Positions 1-7,656 of a stretch of DNA of 45,847 nt are shown here, in pieces. The stretch is taken from contig CANROE010000016.1 of the NCBI GenBank assembly GCA_947632195.1, positions 1-45,847 of the forward strand, given 5' to 3'. Numbering within the stretch: the stretch's first letter is position 1; every line of letters begins with the position of its first letter. The position numbers were made by a program, and so were the translations under genes. The DNA is from an uncultured Clostridia bacterium. Lineage in GTDB: Bacteria; Bacillota; Clostridia; Christensenellales; Borkfalkiaceae. The notes below the pieces were generated by a model. That model saw only the letters and a list, made by a program, of their open reading frames with translations, did not search any database and was not told the DNA's origin.

Positions 1-64
1 CAAACTTCCGAAACTCACCGACGAGGAGTACGAGGAATATCTGAAATCGCTTTTAACGAAATAA
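1..64 (+). CDS. C-terminal end of an unidentified protein (partial)
   Basis: The window opens inside an open frame (frame starting at base 2) that ends at a TAA at 62-64. The 20 visible residues end in EEYEEYLKSLLTK and are charged and probably helical. A strong terminator follows 3 bases after the stop, which supports this being a real gene end. Too little is visible to name the family. Confidence 0.55.
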   Translation, partial: KLPKLTDEEYEEYLKSLLTK

Positions 65-67
65 AAA

Positions 68-94
68 AATCGGGAGAGTCCTCCCGATTTTTTT
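68..94 (+). terminator. Rho-independent terminator
   Basis: A perfect 9-bp stem (AATCGGGAG / CTCCCGATT) with an AGTC loop is followed by five T residues. It lies just after the stop codon of the partial gene at the window start. Confidence 0.9.
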
Positions 95-103
95 ATATTC
101 TTA

Positions 104-198
104 AATCACGTCATGTTGAGCGAAGGCGCAAGCCGAAGTCGAAACATGTCCGCATTATAATAAGGACATTCCTCGACAAAGCTCGGAATGACGTGATT
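104..198. repeat. Intergenic palindromic repeat, type A-like
   Basis: Perfect 11-bp outer arms (AATCACGTCAT / ATGACGTGATT) enclose about 70 bp with further internal self-complementarity around a central GCATTATAAT stretch. The same layout (CGTCAT or TGTCATTTCGA arms and an AT-rich centre containing TATAAT) recurs near 7.2, 7.5, 7.8 and 20.7 kb, so this is one member of a dispersed non-coding family resembling REP or MITE sequences. Confidence 0.75.
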
Positions 199-250
199 AG
201 AACGGCGGGATTAACATGACAATTTTAGAACAGGCGGGCGACATGACATA

Positions 251-745
251 TTATCCCTCTTTCCGTACACCCAGAATGTGCAGGCCGCGCGTGACGGGGG
301 CGCGGTAGGAGGCGAGCGTCTTTCCGAATGCGTCGTAGGAGTGCGCCGCGACGAGGATATTCCGCCCCGAAAACCCCACAACAACGGGCGAATGATAGAA
401 ATCGCCCGTCTCCCGCCCGAGCTGCACCACGTCGCCGAGTTCCAGCCGGTCGAGCGGCACGACTTCGGCATAGGGACCCTCGCCCTCATTGCTTACCAAA
501 AAGTTATAGAGATATTCCACCCCCGTCCACGAGGCCGTCCGATCGCTTGCAGAGCGGTAGAACCACCCGTAGACGGGGGTAAAATTCATCACGCCCGCGC
601 CCGCGAAGATGCACTGCGAGGCAAAATTGGTGCAATCGCCGCCGATCGCGCTGAAATCGTAGTAGGCGGGGTTTCTCGAAAACGCCCAGCGGCGGGCGTA
701 ATCTACCGCTTTCTTTCTGTCATAGGGGAGAAGTTCATAGGCCAT
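251..745 (-). CDS. Amidase_6-type putative cell-wall amidase
   Basis: A protein of about 164 residues that matches the Amidase_6 (PF12671) pattern. It begins YDRKKAVDYARRWA, then GGDCTNFASQC carrying the presumed catalytic cysteine (NlpC/P60-like fold), a tryptophan/tyrosine-rich middle, and a late AAHSYDA with the likely catalytic histidine. No signal peptide or membrane segment is visible. An in-frame ATG at 770-772 would add nine residues (MKQRGIEWT); I prefer the ATG at 743-745 because an AGAGAGG lies upstream, though its spacing is long. The gene is divergent from yunB, and the longer start would overlap the yunB promoter. Substrate is unknown; family members are thought to act on peptidoglycan peptides or related amide bonds. 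Confidence 0.75.
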   Translation of the reverse strand: MAYELLPYDRKKAVDYARRWAFSRNPAYYDFSAIGGDCTNFASQCIFAGAGVMNFTPVYGWFYRSASDRTASWTGVEYLYNFLVSNEGEGPYAEVVPLDRLELGDVVQLGRETGDFYHSPVVVGFSGRNILVAAHSYDAFGKTLASYRAPVTRGLHILGVRKEG

Positions 746-768
746 AGTCCATTCTATGCCTCTCTGTT

Positions 769-797
769 TCATATCGGTGCGGGACAAGGCATACAAT
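769..797 (+). promoter_or_regulatory. Sigma-E-type promoter for yunB
   Basis: TCATATC at 769-775 matches the Bacillus sigma-E -35 consensus KMATATT at 6 of 7 positions. CATACAAT at 790-797 matches the -10 consensus CATACANT completely. The spacer is 14 bp, as in the consensus. YunB is a mother-cell sporulation protein under sigma-E in Bacillus subtilis, so motif and gene agree. The GTG start codon lies only 5 bases past the -10 box. Confidence 0.75.
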
Positions 798-802
798 AGG
801 GC

Positions 803-1468
803 GTGAAATATCGCCGTCCCAAAAACAAAGTGCGGCGGCGCGTGATCGTAGCGCTCGCCGCAGTTTTTCTGCTCGCCTCGGCCGTCGTCTTTCATGTAAA
901 TCTCACGCGGGTGCTCGTGTCGGTGGCGGAGGCCTCCATGCGCTCCATCACGACGGTCGCCGTCAACGACGCCGTCTATTACACCCTCTCCGACCGCGTG
1001 CGCTACGAGGAACTCGTCACGGTCAGCCGCGACAGCGCGGGAAACATCACGGCGATCACCTCCAACCCCTTCCAGATCAACCGCATTGCGCGCGATACGG
1101 CGTACATGTCGCAGGAAAACTTGCAAAAAATGAGCGAAGGGGGCGTGGAAGTCCCCCTCGGCGCGTTTACGGGCATTGAGGCGCTCGCGGGGTTTGGCCC
1201 GAAGATCAACATCAAGATCATTCCCATTTCCAACGTGGAGTGCCGTTTCGTCTCCCAATTTGAAGAGGCAGGCGTCAACCAGACCAAGCATTCCATCTAT
1301 CTCGAAATCGTCGCCGACATCTCCATCGTCATGCCCTCCGGCACGAGGAACTTTGCCTCGCTCACCGAAGTGCTCATCTGCGAGAGCGTGCTCCTCGGCA
1401 AAGTGCCCGAGGCCTACCTCCAATCGGACATCTTCGGCGGCGGGTACGACCTCGCCCCCAAGCGTTAA
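803..1468 (+). CDS. yunB: Sporulation protein YunB
   Basis: A 221-residue protein with the YunB family layout: a basic N-terminus (KYRRPKNKVRRR), one hydrophobic membrane anchor at about residues 13-33, then the motifs AVNDAVYYTL, SNPFQINRIA, VEVPLGAFTGIEALAGFGP and a beta-rich C-terminal domain. In B. subtilis YunB is made in the mother cell under sigma-E and is needed for normal spores; its biochemical role is not established. The start is GTG at 803, with no ribosome site; the next in-frame ATG is about residue 46, past the anchor, so 803 is the best start. Because the sigma-E -10 box ends at 797, the transcript should begin at or within a base or two of the start codon. The stop overlaps the convergent murG-like stop. 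Confidence 0.88.
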   Translation: MKYRRPKNKVRRRVIVALAAVFLLASAVVFHVNLTRVLVSVAEASMRSITTVAVNDAVYYTLSDRVRYEELVTVSRDSAGNITAITSNPFQINRIARDTAYMSQENLQKMSEGGVEVPLGAFTGIEALAGFGPKINIKIIPISNVECRFVSQFEEAGVNQTKHSIYLEIVADISIVMPSGTRNFASLTEVLICESVLLGKVPEAYLQSDIFGGGYDLAPKR

Positions 1469-2487
1469 AGGGTCTTGATGAGTTCGAGAATGGCGGGCGT
1501 GCCGTTTTTGATCTCGCAGGCGGAGAGGGCAAAGCGGAGGGCGTCGTCCTTTTTCAGGCGGGAAAGAGCGGCGGGAAGGGCGGATAGCTCGGCCTCCCGC
1601 AAGATCATGCACAGCCCGCGCTTTTCAAAGTAGAGGGCGTTTTGGAGCTGGTCGCCGCGCGAGCCCCTTTCGAGCGGAACGAGAAGGGCGGGCTTTTTGA
1701 GCGCCAGCGCCTCGAACACCGTGTTGCTCCCCGCACGGCACAGCACGCAGTCTGCGGCGGCATACGCGCTGCCCATGTCGCTCTCGAATTCCCTCGGAAC
1801 GTACCCCTCCTGCGCGGGACATGCGCCGTTTTTGCCCGTCAAATGCAGGATCTGCCACTGTTTGAGAAGTTCAGGCAGACGCTTTTCGACCGCCTCGTTG
1901 ATGGCTTTGCTGCCGCTGCCGCCGCCAAGGACGAGCAGGACGGGTTTTCCCTCCGTGAACGAATATTTTTTCAGGGCGCGCTGCCTGTCGCCGCGAAAGA
2001 GCTCCTTGCGCATGGGAGAGCCGACGCAGACGCCGTTTTCAAATAATTTTGCCGTCTCGGGGAAGGACGTGAGCACATATTTGCACTTCTTTGCAAGCAG
2101 CTTTGTGGCGAGCCCGGGGGTAAAGTCGCTCTCGTGGGTGAGGGCGGGGATATTCAGTTTGTGCGCCGCCCACACGGCGGGATAGCTCGCAAAGCCGCCC
2201 TTGGAGAACACAAGGTCGGGTTTTTCCGCCTCCAAGATCTCCGTGGCGCGCTTTTTCGCCGCATGCAGCCGCGCGGGAATTTTACAGTTTTCCAGAGTGA
2301 AAGAGCGCACGAGCTTGGGACAGTCCACCTCAAAAAAGGGATAGCCCGCATTTGTTACGAGTGTCTTTTCGATCCCGCCCGTGCCCATATAGGCGAGCTT
2401 GTGGGAATATTTGAGTTCGTTCATCACGGCAAGATTGGGAACGACGTGCCCCGCGCTCCCTCCGCCGCAAAACAAAATATATTTCAT
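1465..2487 (-). CDS. murG: MurG-type UDP-GlcNAc:lipid I N-acetylglucosaminyltransferase
   Basis: A 340-residue GT28 glycosyltransferase. N-terminal glycine loop [15 protein letters not shown] (MurG GGTGGHxxP type), then [10 protein letters not shown] and [17 protein letters not shown], the second glycine loop [17 protein letters not shown], and the C-terminal donor-binding stretch [23 protein letters not shown] followed by [11 protein letters not shown]. MurG adds GlcNAc to lipid I on the inner membrane face to make lipid II. The HESD(F)TPGLA variant is typical of clostridial MurG proteins. The gene stands alone, not in a division/cell-wall cluster, so it may be a paralogue. The start ATG at 2485-2487 was chosen over an upstream extension because [10 protein letters not shown] is the family N-terminus; GACGGGTGA is a modest ribosome site. 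Its stop overlaps the yunB stop tail to tail. Confidence 0.78.
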   Translation of the reverse strand: MKYILFCGGGSAGHVVPNLAVMNELKYSHKLAYMGTGGIEKTLVTNAGYPFFEVDCPKLVRSFTLENCKIPARLHAAKKRATEILEAEKPDLVFSKGGFASYPAVWAAHKLNIPALTHESDFTPGLATKLLAKKCKYVLTSFPETAKLFENGVCVGSPMRKELFRGDRQRALKKYSFTEGKPVLLVLGGGSGSKAINEAVEKRLPELLKQWQILHLTGKNGACPAQEGYVPREFESDMGSAYAAADCVLCRAGSNTVFEALALKKPALLVPLERGSRGDQLQNALYFEKRGLCMILREAELSALPAALSRLKKDDALRFALSACEIKNGTPAILELIKTL

Positions 2488-2569
2488 AGATTCACCCGTC
2501 TTACAGTATATGTCGGACGGAGATTTTTCTTTCATGGCGGCGAAGGCTTTTGCCCCCCCGAAAAAATTA

Positions 2570-2598
2570 TTGACAAATTTCTTTCCTGCGTGTAAAAT
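2570..2598 (+). promoter_or_regulatory. Sigma-A promoter for tyrS
   Basis: TTGACA at 2570-2575, a 17-bp spacer, and TAAAAT at 2593-2598. The tyrS ATG follows 34 bases later, with GGGAG at 2620-2624 as ribosome site. No T-box leader is visible in the short 5' region. Confidence 0.85.
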
Positions 2599-2632
2599 AG
2601 TGGAAGATACAACGATTACGGGAGTTTTTTTT

Positions 2633-3826
2633 ATGCAAAACGTTATGGACGTCCTGCGCGCGCGGGGATTTGTCAAACAGACCGTCTATGAAGAGGAGCT
2701 CTACGAGCTCCTGGGAAAAGAGAGCGTACCTTTCTACATCGGGTTCGATCCCACGGCGGATTCTCTGCACGTCGGGCATTTTATGCAGCTTGTCGCTATG
2801 CGGCACATGCAGCTTGCGGGGCACAAGCCCATCATTTTGATCGGGGGCGGCACCGCCATGGTGGGGGACCCCTCGGGCAGAACGGATATGCGCTCCATGA
2901 TGAGCAAGGAGACCATCGCCTACCATGTGGAGTGTTTCAAAAAGCAGATGTCGAAGTTCATCTCCTTCGAGGGCGAGAACGGCGCGATCATCGTCAACAA
3001 CGCCGATTGGCTCCTGAATCTCAACTATATCGACTTTCTGCGCGACGTCGGCGTGCATTTCTCCGTCAACAAAATGCTCACGGCGGAGTGCTTTAAGGCG
3101 CGCATGGAACGGGGACTTTCCTTCCTCGAATTCAACTACATGCTCATGCAGGCGTACGACTTCCTCGTTCTTCACCAAAAGTACGGCTGCTCGCTGGAAC
3201 TCGGCGGCGACGACCAGTGGAGCAACATTCTGGCGGGCGCCGACCTCATCAGACGGAAAGAACGGAAACCCGCCTACGCCATGACCTTCCAGCTCCTCAC
3301 GACGAGCGAGGGCAAAAAGATGGGCAAGACGCAGAAGGGCGCCGTTTGGCTCGACGCCAACAAGACGAGCCCCTACGAATTCTACCAATATTGGCGGAAT
3401 ACGGCGGACGACGACGTCGAAAAGTGTTTCTGTCTCTTGACGTTCGTGCCGCTTGAAGAGATCAAGGAGCTCTGCGCCCACCGCGACGAGCGCATGAACG
3501 CTGCAAAGGAGCGGCTTGCCTATGAGCTCACCAAGATGGTGCACGGGCAGGAGGCGGCAGAGCTTGCCATGTCGCAGGCGCGGGCTGCCTTCGGCGGCGA
3601 GGGGGAGATGCCCGAAAAGGAGATCTCTTCGGAAACTTCGACCCTTCTCGGCGCGCTGGTCGCGACGGGGCTCTGCAAAAGCAACGGCGAGGCGCGGCGG
3701 CTCGTGGAGCAGGGTGGCGTCTCGGTGGGGGACGTGAAGGCGACGGACGTCAATATGCCCCTGCCTGCGGGTGAATTCATTCTGCACAAGGGCAAGAAAG
3801 TGCACATCAAGGTCGTGCGCAAGTAA
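2633..3826 (+). CDS. tyrS: Tyrosyl-tRNA synthetase
   Basis: A 397-residue class I aminoacyl-tRNA synthetase that charges tRNA-Tyr. It has the HIGH-type motif ([11 protein letters not shown], about residue 45), the tyrosine-pocket segments ([26 protein letters not shown]), the KMSKS-type loop [10 protein letters not shown] at about residue 229, and a C-terminal S4-like RNA-binding domain ([15 protein letters not shown]). The N-terminal FxxRG segment ([14 protein letters not shown]) agrees with start at 2633. An upstream extension of the frame is antisense to the murG-like gene and is not coding. The stop is directly followed by the ATG of the YigZ gene, so the two are probably cotranscribed. 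Confidence 0.95.
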   Translation: MQNVMDVLRARGFVKQTVYEEELYELLGKESVPFYIGFDPTADSLHVGHFMQLVAMRHMQLAGHKPIILIGGGTAMVGDPSGRTDMRSMMSKETIAYHVECFKKQMSKFISFEGENGAIIVNNADWLLNLNYIDFLRDVGVHFSVNKMLTAECFKARMERGLSFLEFNYMLMQAYDFLVLHQKYGCSLELGGDDQWSNILAGADLIRRKERKPAYAMTFQLLTTSEGKKMGKTQKGAVWLDANKTSPYEFYQYWRNTADDDVEKCFCLLTFVPLEEIKELCAHRDERMNAAKERLAYELTKMVHGQEAAELAMSQARAAFGGEGEMPEKEISSETSTLLGALVATGLCKSNGEARRLVEQGGVSVGDVKATDVNMPLPAGEFILHKGKKVHIKVVRK

Positions 3827-4441
3827 ATGGAATATAAAAGCGTCGTCGGGGAGACGGTCACCGAAAAAGTCATCGAAAAGAGCAGGTTTTTGACCTACGT
3901 TTCGCACACGGAGGGGGAGGAAGAGGCGAAAGCCTTTCTTGCCCGTATCCGCGCGCTGCACCCTGCGGCGACCCATGTCTGTTACGGCTACATCGCAGAT
4001 AAGATCGGCAACGAACAGCGCTTTTCGGACGACGGAGAGCCGCAAGGGACGGCGGGCATGCCCATTTTGGGGGTCATCAAGGCGCAGAATTTAAAAGAGA
4101 CCGCGATCGCCGTGGTGCGCTATTTCGGCGGGATCAAGCTCGGCGCGGGAGGCCTCACGCGAGCGTATGCGGGCGGCGCCGCCGAGGGCGTGGAAAGGGC
4201 CGAAAAACGGGTTTATACGACGGGCGTCGAGGTGCTGCTCGAAGTGGACTATCCCGACGTGAACGCCGCCTTGCGCTTTTTGGAGGGCGAGACCGTGCTC
4301 TCGCGCGAATTTGCCGCCAAGGCGCGCTTTACCGTGATGATCAAGGAGAGCGAAGAGGGGACCTTCACCGCCCGTGCGCGGGACTTTTTCAACGGAAAAG
4401 TGACCCTTTCAAGCGGAAAGAGATACTTTTATCCGTTTTGA
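3827..4441 (+). CDS. yigZ: YigZ/IMPACT family protein
   Basis: A 204-residue UPF0029/IMPACT family protein. The conserved core is visible: KSRFLTYVSHTE, HPAATHVCYGY, FSDDGEPQGTAGMPIL and VVRYFGGIKLGAGGLTRAY, followed by a small ferredoxin-like C-terminal domain (DUF1949 type) ending GKRYFYPF. The exact biochemical role of bacterial members is not settled; eukaryotic IMPACT regulates translation through GCN2. The ATG abuts the tyrS stop (TAAATGG), which fits translational coupling, since no separate promoter or ribosome site is visible apart from the end of tyrS. Confidence 0.9.
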   Translation: MEYKSVVGETVTEKVIEKSRFLTYVSHTEGEEEAKAFLARIRALHPAATHVCYGYIADKIGNEQRFSDDGEPQGTAGMPILGVIKAQNLKETAIAVVRYFGGIKLGAGGLTRAYAGGAAEGVERAEKRVYTTGVEVLLEVDYPDVNAALRFLEGETVLSREFAAKARFTVMIKESEEGTFTARARDFFNGKVTLSSGKRYFYPF

Positions 4442-4673
4442 GTTCACGCGTTTCTTTTCTCGTTTCGCTCGAAAATAAACGCCGTGAATAAATTGTCGAG
4501 CCCTACCCAACTTATTGGGAGGGTTGCACCGTAGGTAACGACCGGGGGAATTCTTATTTCTTGCTGTCCCTTTTAGGGAAAGTGGCGAACGCAGTGAGTC
4601 GAAAGGGTTCCAACCCCTCAGTCTCGGCGAATGCCTCGACAGCTCCCCTATAAGGGGCGCCAAGTATAAAATC
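4442..4673. repeat. Repeat-filled intergenic region (type B copy, reverse orientation)
   Basis: No gene seen. Bases 4561-4664 are the reverse complement of the type B unit at 7306-7424: they share a CTTGCTGTCCCTTTTAGGGA end, CCCCTCAGTCTCGGC in the middle and GGGGCGCCAAG at the other end. Bases about 4499-4555 hold a TTATTGGGAGGG segment related to the GC-rich repeat near 20.5 kb. Open frames crossing this stretch are products of the repeat. Confidence 0.65.
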
Positions 4674-4703
4674 AGTCGGAGAAAAAATTTTCCGACTTTT
4701 TTT
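4674..4703 (+). terminator. Rho-independent terminator after the tyrS-yigZ operon
   Basis: AGTCGGA at 4674-4680 pairs with TCCGACT at 4691-4697 around an A/T-rich loop, followed by a run of T. It separates the repeat region from the next promoter at 4714. Confidence 0.75.
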
Positions 4704-4713
4704 GTGCAAACGC

Positions 4714-4763
4714 TTGACAAGTTTACTTGGCAATGCTATGATAGACATACCAAGTTTACTTGG
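4714..4763 (+). promoter_or_regulatory. Promoter bracketed by two palindromic operators
   Basis: TTGACA (4714-4719), a 17-bp spacer and TATGAT (4737-4742) form a strong sigma-A promoter with expected start near 4749. CAAG-TTTA-CTTG at 4718-4729 overlaps the -35 and spacer; CCAAG-TTTA-CTTGG at 4750-4763 lies just after the start point. The two sites share 15 identical bases (AAGTTTACTTGGCAA) and their centres are 33 bp apart, about three helical turns. The obvious candidate ligand is the XRE regulator encoded in the same operon at 5589. Confidence 0.8.
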
Positions 4764-4777
4764 CAAAAGGGGAGAAT

Positions 4778-5176
4778 ATGGACGAAGAACAAGCAAAAAC
4801 AGAGAGCGTCGGGAGCGAACAGACCCTCTCCAAAGAGGAAATTTTAGAGCGGAGCCGCAAGGAGAACGAAAAGAACGGCGACGAGCGCGAACAGACGAAG
4901 TGGAAATGGGTGACATACAGTGGCTATCTCGCCATGATCATTACCGTCGTCGTCATCGAATTTTGTTATATTCTGCTCCATCGGGCGGAAGAGTTCTTCT
5001 ATCCGGTATACGTTCTGTTGGGCACGGCAATGAGCGCGCAGACCACCTGTCAGGCGGTCGTCATGAAGAAGGGAAGAGGCAAGACGATCTCCATCGTCTG
5101 CGCCGTCCTTCTTATCGCGGTCACGATCGCTTTGTGGGTGCTGTTCGCTCTTTCCCTTGCGGGGATCGAACTTTGA
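4778..5176 (+). CDS. DUF6442 family membrane protein (first copy)
   Basis: A 132-residue protein with an acidic, soluble N-terminus containing LSKEEILERSRKENEKNGDE, characteristic of DUF6442, followed by three hydrophobic segments (about residues 45-65, 72-92 and 105-127). Function is unknown; relatives commonly sit beside small XRE regulators, as here. ATG at 4778 follows AAGGGGAGA at good spacing; a TTG start 18 bases upstream would lie inside the operator and is unlikely. It is the first gene of a four-gene operon and a paralogue of the next gene. Confidence 0.75.
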   Translation: MDEEQAKTESVGSEQTLSKEEILERSRKENEKNGDEREQTKWKWVTYSGYLAMIITVVVIEFCYILLHRAEEFFYPVYVLLGTAMSAQTTCQAVVMKKGRGKTISIVCAVLLIAVTIALWVLFALSLAGIEL

Positions 5177-5186
5177 GGAGTTTATC

Positions 5187-5570
5187 ATGGAAGAGAATTT
5201 CAACAACGTAGAGCAAAGCAGCGAAGAGCCCGTTCTCTCCAAAGAGGAAATTTTACAGCGGAGCCGCAAGGAGAACGAAAAAAACGGCGACGAGCGGGAA
5301 CAGAATCGCAGATTGCTGGCAAAATACCTCGGATTTGCCGCCTGCATGATCGCCTGCGGCGTTGCCATCATCGTTCGGGCGTGTATGGGAGATCTCGCTT
5401 ACGACCTGCCGGCGGTCATCTTTACGGGAGTAGCGGCGCAGAATGCCGCCGAGGCGTTTTTCACCGCGAACAAGAGATTGAAGTGGCTCGCGATCTTCGT
5501 GGCGGTTTTGTCGGTCGGCGTGGCGATTTTATATTGGGTGCAATTCGGGCTGCAACTTGCGGGGAAGTAG
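5187..5570 (+). CDS. DUF6442 family membrane protein (second copy)
   Basis: A 127-residue paralogue of the preceding gene. The N-terminal LSKEEILQRSRKENEKNGDE is nearly identical, even at DNA level, while the membrane part (three hydrophobic segments) has diverged, so the pair arose by tandem duplication with the tail held under constraint. ATG at 5187 has GAGGAG at 5175-5180 as its ribosome site. The gene lies 10 bases after its paralogue. Function unknown. Confidence 0.75.
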   Translation: MEENFNNVEQSSEEPVLSKEEILQRSRKENEKNGDEREQNRRLLAKYLGFAACMIACGVAIIVRACMGDLAYDLPAVIFTGVAAQNAAEAFFTANKRLKWLAIFVAVLSVGVAILYWVQFGLQLAGK

Positions 5571-5588
5571 AACAGGCGAAACAAAAAA

Positions 5589-5795
5589 ATGGACGAAAAA
5601 CTTGTTCTGCGCAACCGCCTCAAAGAGGTGCGTGCGGCAAAAAATTTATCGCAGGAGGACTTAGCGCGGCTCGTGGGCGTTTCGCGCAACACGATCTCCT
5701 CCATCGAGACGGGACAGTTCTGCCCCACGGCAAAACTCGCCCTCGTCCTCTGTATCGCGCTCGACAAAACCTTTGAAGAGCTCTTTTATTTTTAA
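5589..5795 (+). CDS. Small XRE-family (Cro/CI) transcriptional regulator
   Basis: A 68-residue helix-turn-helix protein. NRLKEVRAAKNLSQEDLARLVGVSRNTISSIE is the classic Cro/CI HTH, and the tail LALVLCIALDKTFEELFYF is typical of the single-domain YgzD-like regulators. It has no ligand domain. It lies 18 bases after the second DUF6442 gene and is likely translated from the same mRNA; the ribosome site is poor. Its small HTH probably binds as a dimer to the CAAG-TTTA-CTTG palindromes around the operon promoter, giving autorepression (inference). Confidence 0.85.
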   Translation: MDEKLVLRNRLKEVRAAKNLSQEDLARLVGVSRNTISSIETGQFCPTAKLALVLCIALDKTFEELFYF

Positions 5796-5810
5796 GAATT
5801 TTTTAGAAAG

Positions 5811-6260
5811 ATGAAATTTACGACCGCCGAAAACAAAAAACAACTCAAAAACCGCATGGAGAGCGCAAAGACGGCAGAACGCGCAAAAAAGCTCAAAATG
5901 TCGGTATTTTGCAAGGGCGACCGCGCGGAGATCGTCGTCTGCCTACGCGGAAAAACCCCGCAATACGCCTTTCTCGGAACGATCTCGGAAGGGGAGGGCT
6001 GTACGGTAGAGGGGGAGATCGCACTCGTCGGCAAGCCGTGGAGGTGGTACGACTACTTCTTTACCGCGCTCACCTGCCTCATCTTTCTGCCGCTGACGGT
6101 GTTGCTCTTTGCGGGGGATCTTATCATGACCGCATACATCGCCTCGGGAAATCCCGTGTGGGGCGGCAGTTTCTGTTTCCCCTTCACGAGCGCAAAGAGC
6201 CGCGAGAAAAAGCTCGTCTCTTTTATGGAAAACACGCTGTTGCTCAAACGAAACGATTAA
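5811..6260 (+). CDS. Unknown membrane-associated protein
   Basis: A 149-residue protein I do not recognise. It has a basic N-terminus (NKKQLKNRMESAKTAERAKKLK), a beta-like middle with GDRAEIVVCLRGK and FLGTISEGEGCTVEGEI, a single long hydrophobic stretch (about residues 83-110, two passes possible) and a basic C-terminus (TSAKSREKKLVSFMENTLLLKRND). It begins 15 bases after the XRE gene and is probably the last gene of that operon. Weak ribosome site AGAAAG. Confidence 0.65.
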   Translation: MKFTTAENKKQLKNRMESAKTAERAKKLKMSVFCKGDRAEIVVCLRGKTPQYAFLGTISEGEGCTVEGEIALVGKPWRWYDYFFTALTCLIFLPLTVLLFAGDLIMTAYIASGNPVWGGSFCFPFTSAKSREKKLVSFMENTLLLKRND

Positions 6261-6265
6261 AAACA

Positions 6266-6299
6266 GGCGGCGCCCCGCAACGAGTTGCGGGGCGCCGCC
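6266..6299. terminator. Bidirectional terminator between convergent genes
   Basis: A perfect 15-bp GC-rich stem (6266-6280 with 6285-6299) and CGAG loop. On the minus strand it is followed by TGTTTTTAA, so it ends the CmpB-type gene; on the plus strand there is no T-run but the stem is strong. Confidence 0.85.
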
Positions 6300-6324
6300 C
6301 ATATCTTACGCGCTTATTACGCGC

Positions 6325-7065
6325 TTACTTCTTCTGTTCTGTTTGCTCTGCTTGACCGGCAACTTTTTCCGCGTAGCCGTCGAGCTCCTCGTTGAGTTTC
6401 CGCGTCGACTTGAAGGGGAAACAGAAACTTGCGTGTTTCTTTTCAAAACTCTCCGCATGCTCTTTGATACTCTCCTTCAAACGCTCGAAGTGGACGACGA
6501 TCTGTTTCTCTTGCGCAAACTTTCTGATCTTGACCGAGAGATTGAGCGAATGCCCGAGGTCGACGAGGAAGATCCCCAGCACGATCCCCACAAAGAAGGA
6601 GAACCACATGTTGTTCACGAACCACTTGACCGCTTCGATCACGGCCTCGTTCATGAGGAAGTAGAACCCCGCCGCAACGAGCAGCCACAAAAAAGAGAAG
6701 AGGGGGCAGATAATGCCCTGAATGTTGCCCCATTGGTTGGAGTAGTCCCACAGCTTGATCTTCATGCCCTTGATGAAGATGAGCCCTGCGATGTATTCGA
6801 TGACCGTCATCATGACGCCCATGATGAGAATGATGAGGAGGGCATCGAGCCAGCCATAGCCTGTGTTGACGGGAATGAGGGAGATCGCGAACATCAGCGA
6901 GAGCCCGAACCCGTAGAGGGGGATATAGGGTCCCGTGAGAAAGCCGGGGTTGATCCATTTCTTTGCCGAAAAGAATCTGCGGAAGAACACTTCGAGCACC
7001 CAGCCGAGCATGCTCCCCACGATAAAGAGAAAGGCGGCCACCAAAAGAACGTCTAAAAATTTCAT
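6325..7065 (-). CDS. CmpB-type putative ABC transporter permease / membrane protein
   Basis: A 246-residue protein matching the ABC_trans_CmpB (PF06541) family: GSMLGWVLEVFFRRF near the start, WINPGFLTGPYIPLYGFG, EYIAGLIFIKGMKIKLWDYSNQ and NIQGIICPLFSFLWLL, with about five membrane segments in the first 170 residues and a charged cytoplasmic tail. Despite the family name no ATP-binding partner is nearby and transport has not been shown for this type. The start ATG at 7063-7065 has AGAGGAAA as ribosome site. The tail (about residues 185-246) is rich in lysine, glutamate and glutamine and probably helical. Confidence 0.8.
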   Translation of the reverse strand: MKFLDVLLVAAFLFIVGSMLGWVLEVFFRRFFSAKKWINPGFLTGPYIPLYGFGLSLMFAISLIPVNTGYGWLDALLIILIMGVMMTVIEYIAGLIFIKGMKIKLWDYSNQWGNIQGIICPLFSFLWLLVAAGFYFLMNEAVIEAVKWFVNNMWFSFFVGIVLGIFLVDLGHSLNLSVKIRKFAQEKQIVVHFERLKESIKEHAESFEKKHASFCFPFKSTRKLNEELDGYAEKVAGQAEQTEQKK

Positions 7066-7093
7066 TCGTATTTCCTCTGTGGATTTTTTGGAA

Positions 7094-7122
7094 ATTATAG
7101 CACATCGGGTTTTAATTTGCAA
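7094..7122 (-). promoter_or_regulatory. Sigma-A promoter of the CmpB-type gene
   Basis: On the minus strand TTGCAA (7117-7122), 17-bp spacer, TATAAT (7094-7099) preceded by TGC, an extended -10. The TTGCAA -35 recurs at recX, nadD and the recombinase gene. Confidence 0.8.
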
Positions 7123-7210
7123 GCATTGCGCCCGCTTTTTTGTTTATGCTTTTTCATTTTGGGGTATAAACAGAGAAGGAAGTGAGGTGTAAGCGTAACG
7201 CCATTCCACA

Positions 7211-7300
7211 AATGTCATTTCGAGCGTAGTCGAGAAATCTCTACCGCATTTTATAATGATGAGATTTCTCCACGCGCTTCGCTTGGTCGAAATGACAATT
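7211..7300. repeat. Type A palindromic repeat
   Basis: Arms TGTCATTTCGA and TCGAAATGACA enclose inner arms GAGAAATCTC and GAGATTTCTC, with an AT-rich centre (CCGCATTTTATAATG). The same plan with small differences is seen at 20647-20748. No coding content. Confidence 0.8.
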
Positions 7301-7305
7301 AGAAC

Positions 7306-7424
7306 CCTTGGCGCCCCTTGAAGGGGAGCTGTCGAGGCACCAGCCGAGACTGAGGGGTTTTAGAGAACCCTTTCGGCATTTGCTTCGCGCTCATGCCACT
7401 TTCCCTAAAAGGGACAGCAAGGGG
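7306..7424. repeat. Type B GC-rich repeat
   Basis: Begins CTTGGCGCCCCTTGAAGGGG, contains GCCGAGACTGAGGGG and AACCCTTTCG, and ends TTTCCCTAAAAGGGACAGCA. It is the inverse of the unit at 4561-4664, and shorter relatives occur at 7687-7760 and 20546-20635. Function unknown. Confidence 0.75.
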
Positions 7425-7441
7425 AAAATGAAAACTATTCC

Positions 7442-7656
7442 CAAATGTCATGTCGAGCCACCGAGGAACGAGGTGTGTCGAGACATCTCTACCTCGTCGC
7501 CACACGCCCGCTTTATACGCTTTCCTTGCGAAAGCTCCGTTGCGTGCGGTGGCTCCTCTTCCCGAAAAATCTTGCTCCGCAATCTTTTTCGGGATCCCTA
7601 ATAATGTGAGATTTCTCCACGCGGTTGCTCCGCTCCCGTGGTCGAAATGACAGATT
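7442..7656. repeat. Type A repeat enlarged by an internal insertion
   Basis: The outer ends (AATGTCATGTCGAG and GGTCGAAATGACA) and the inner GAGACATCTCTACC and GAGATTTCTCCAC blocks are those of a type A repeat, but about 110 extra bases sit in the centre. The insert holds its own inverted repeat (CCCGAAAAA / TTTTTCGGG). This looks like one repeat nested in another. Confidence 0.6.

Noticed and set aside
2485..2520. Sigma-E-like CATATACT box upstream of the murG-like gene (minus strand)
   Set aside because: No matching -35 element at 14 bp.
2567..4045. 492-residue minus-strand open frame
   Set aside because: Antisense to tyrS and the YigZ gene, both with full family motifs; the frame is open because of GC-rich codon bias.
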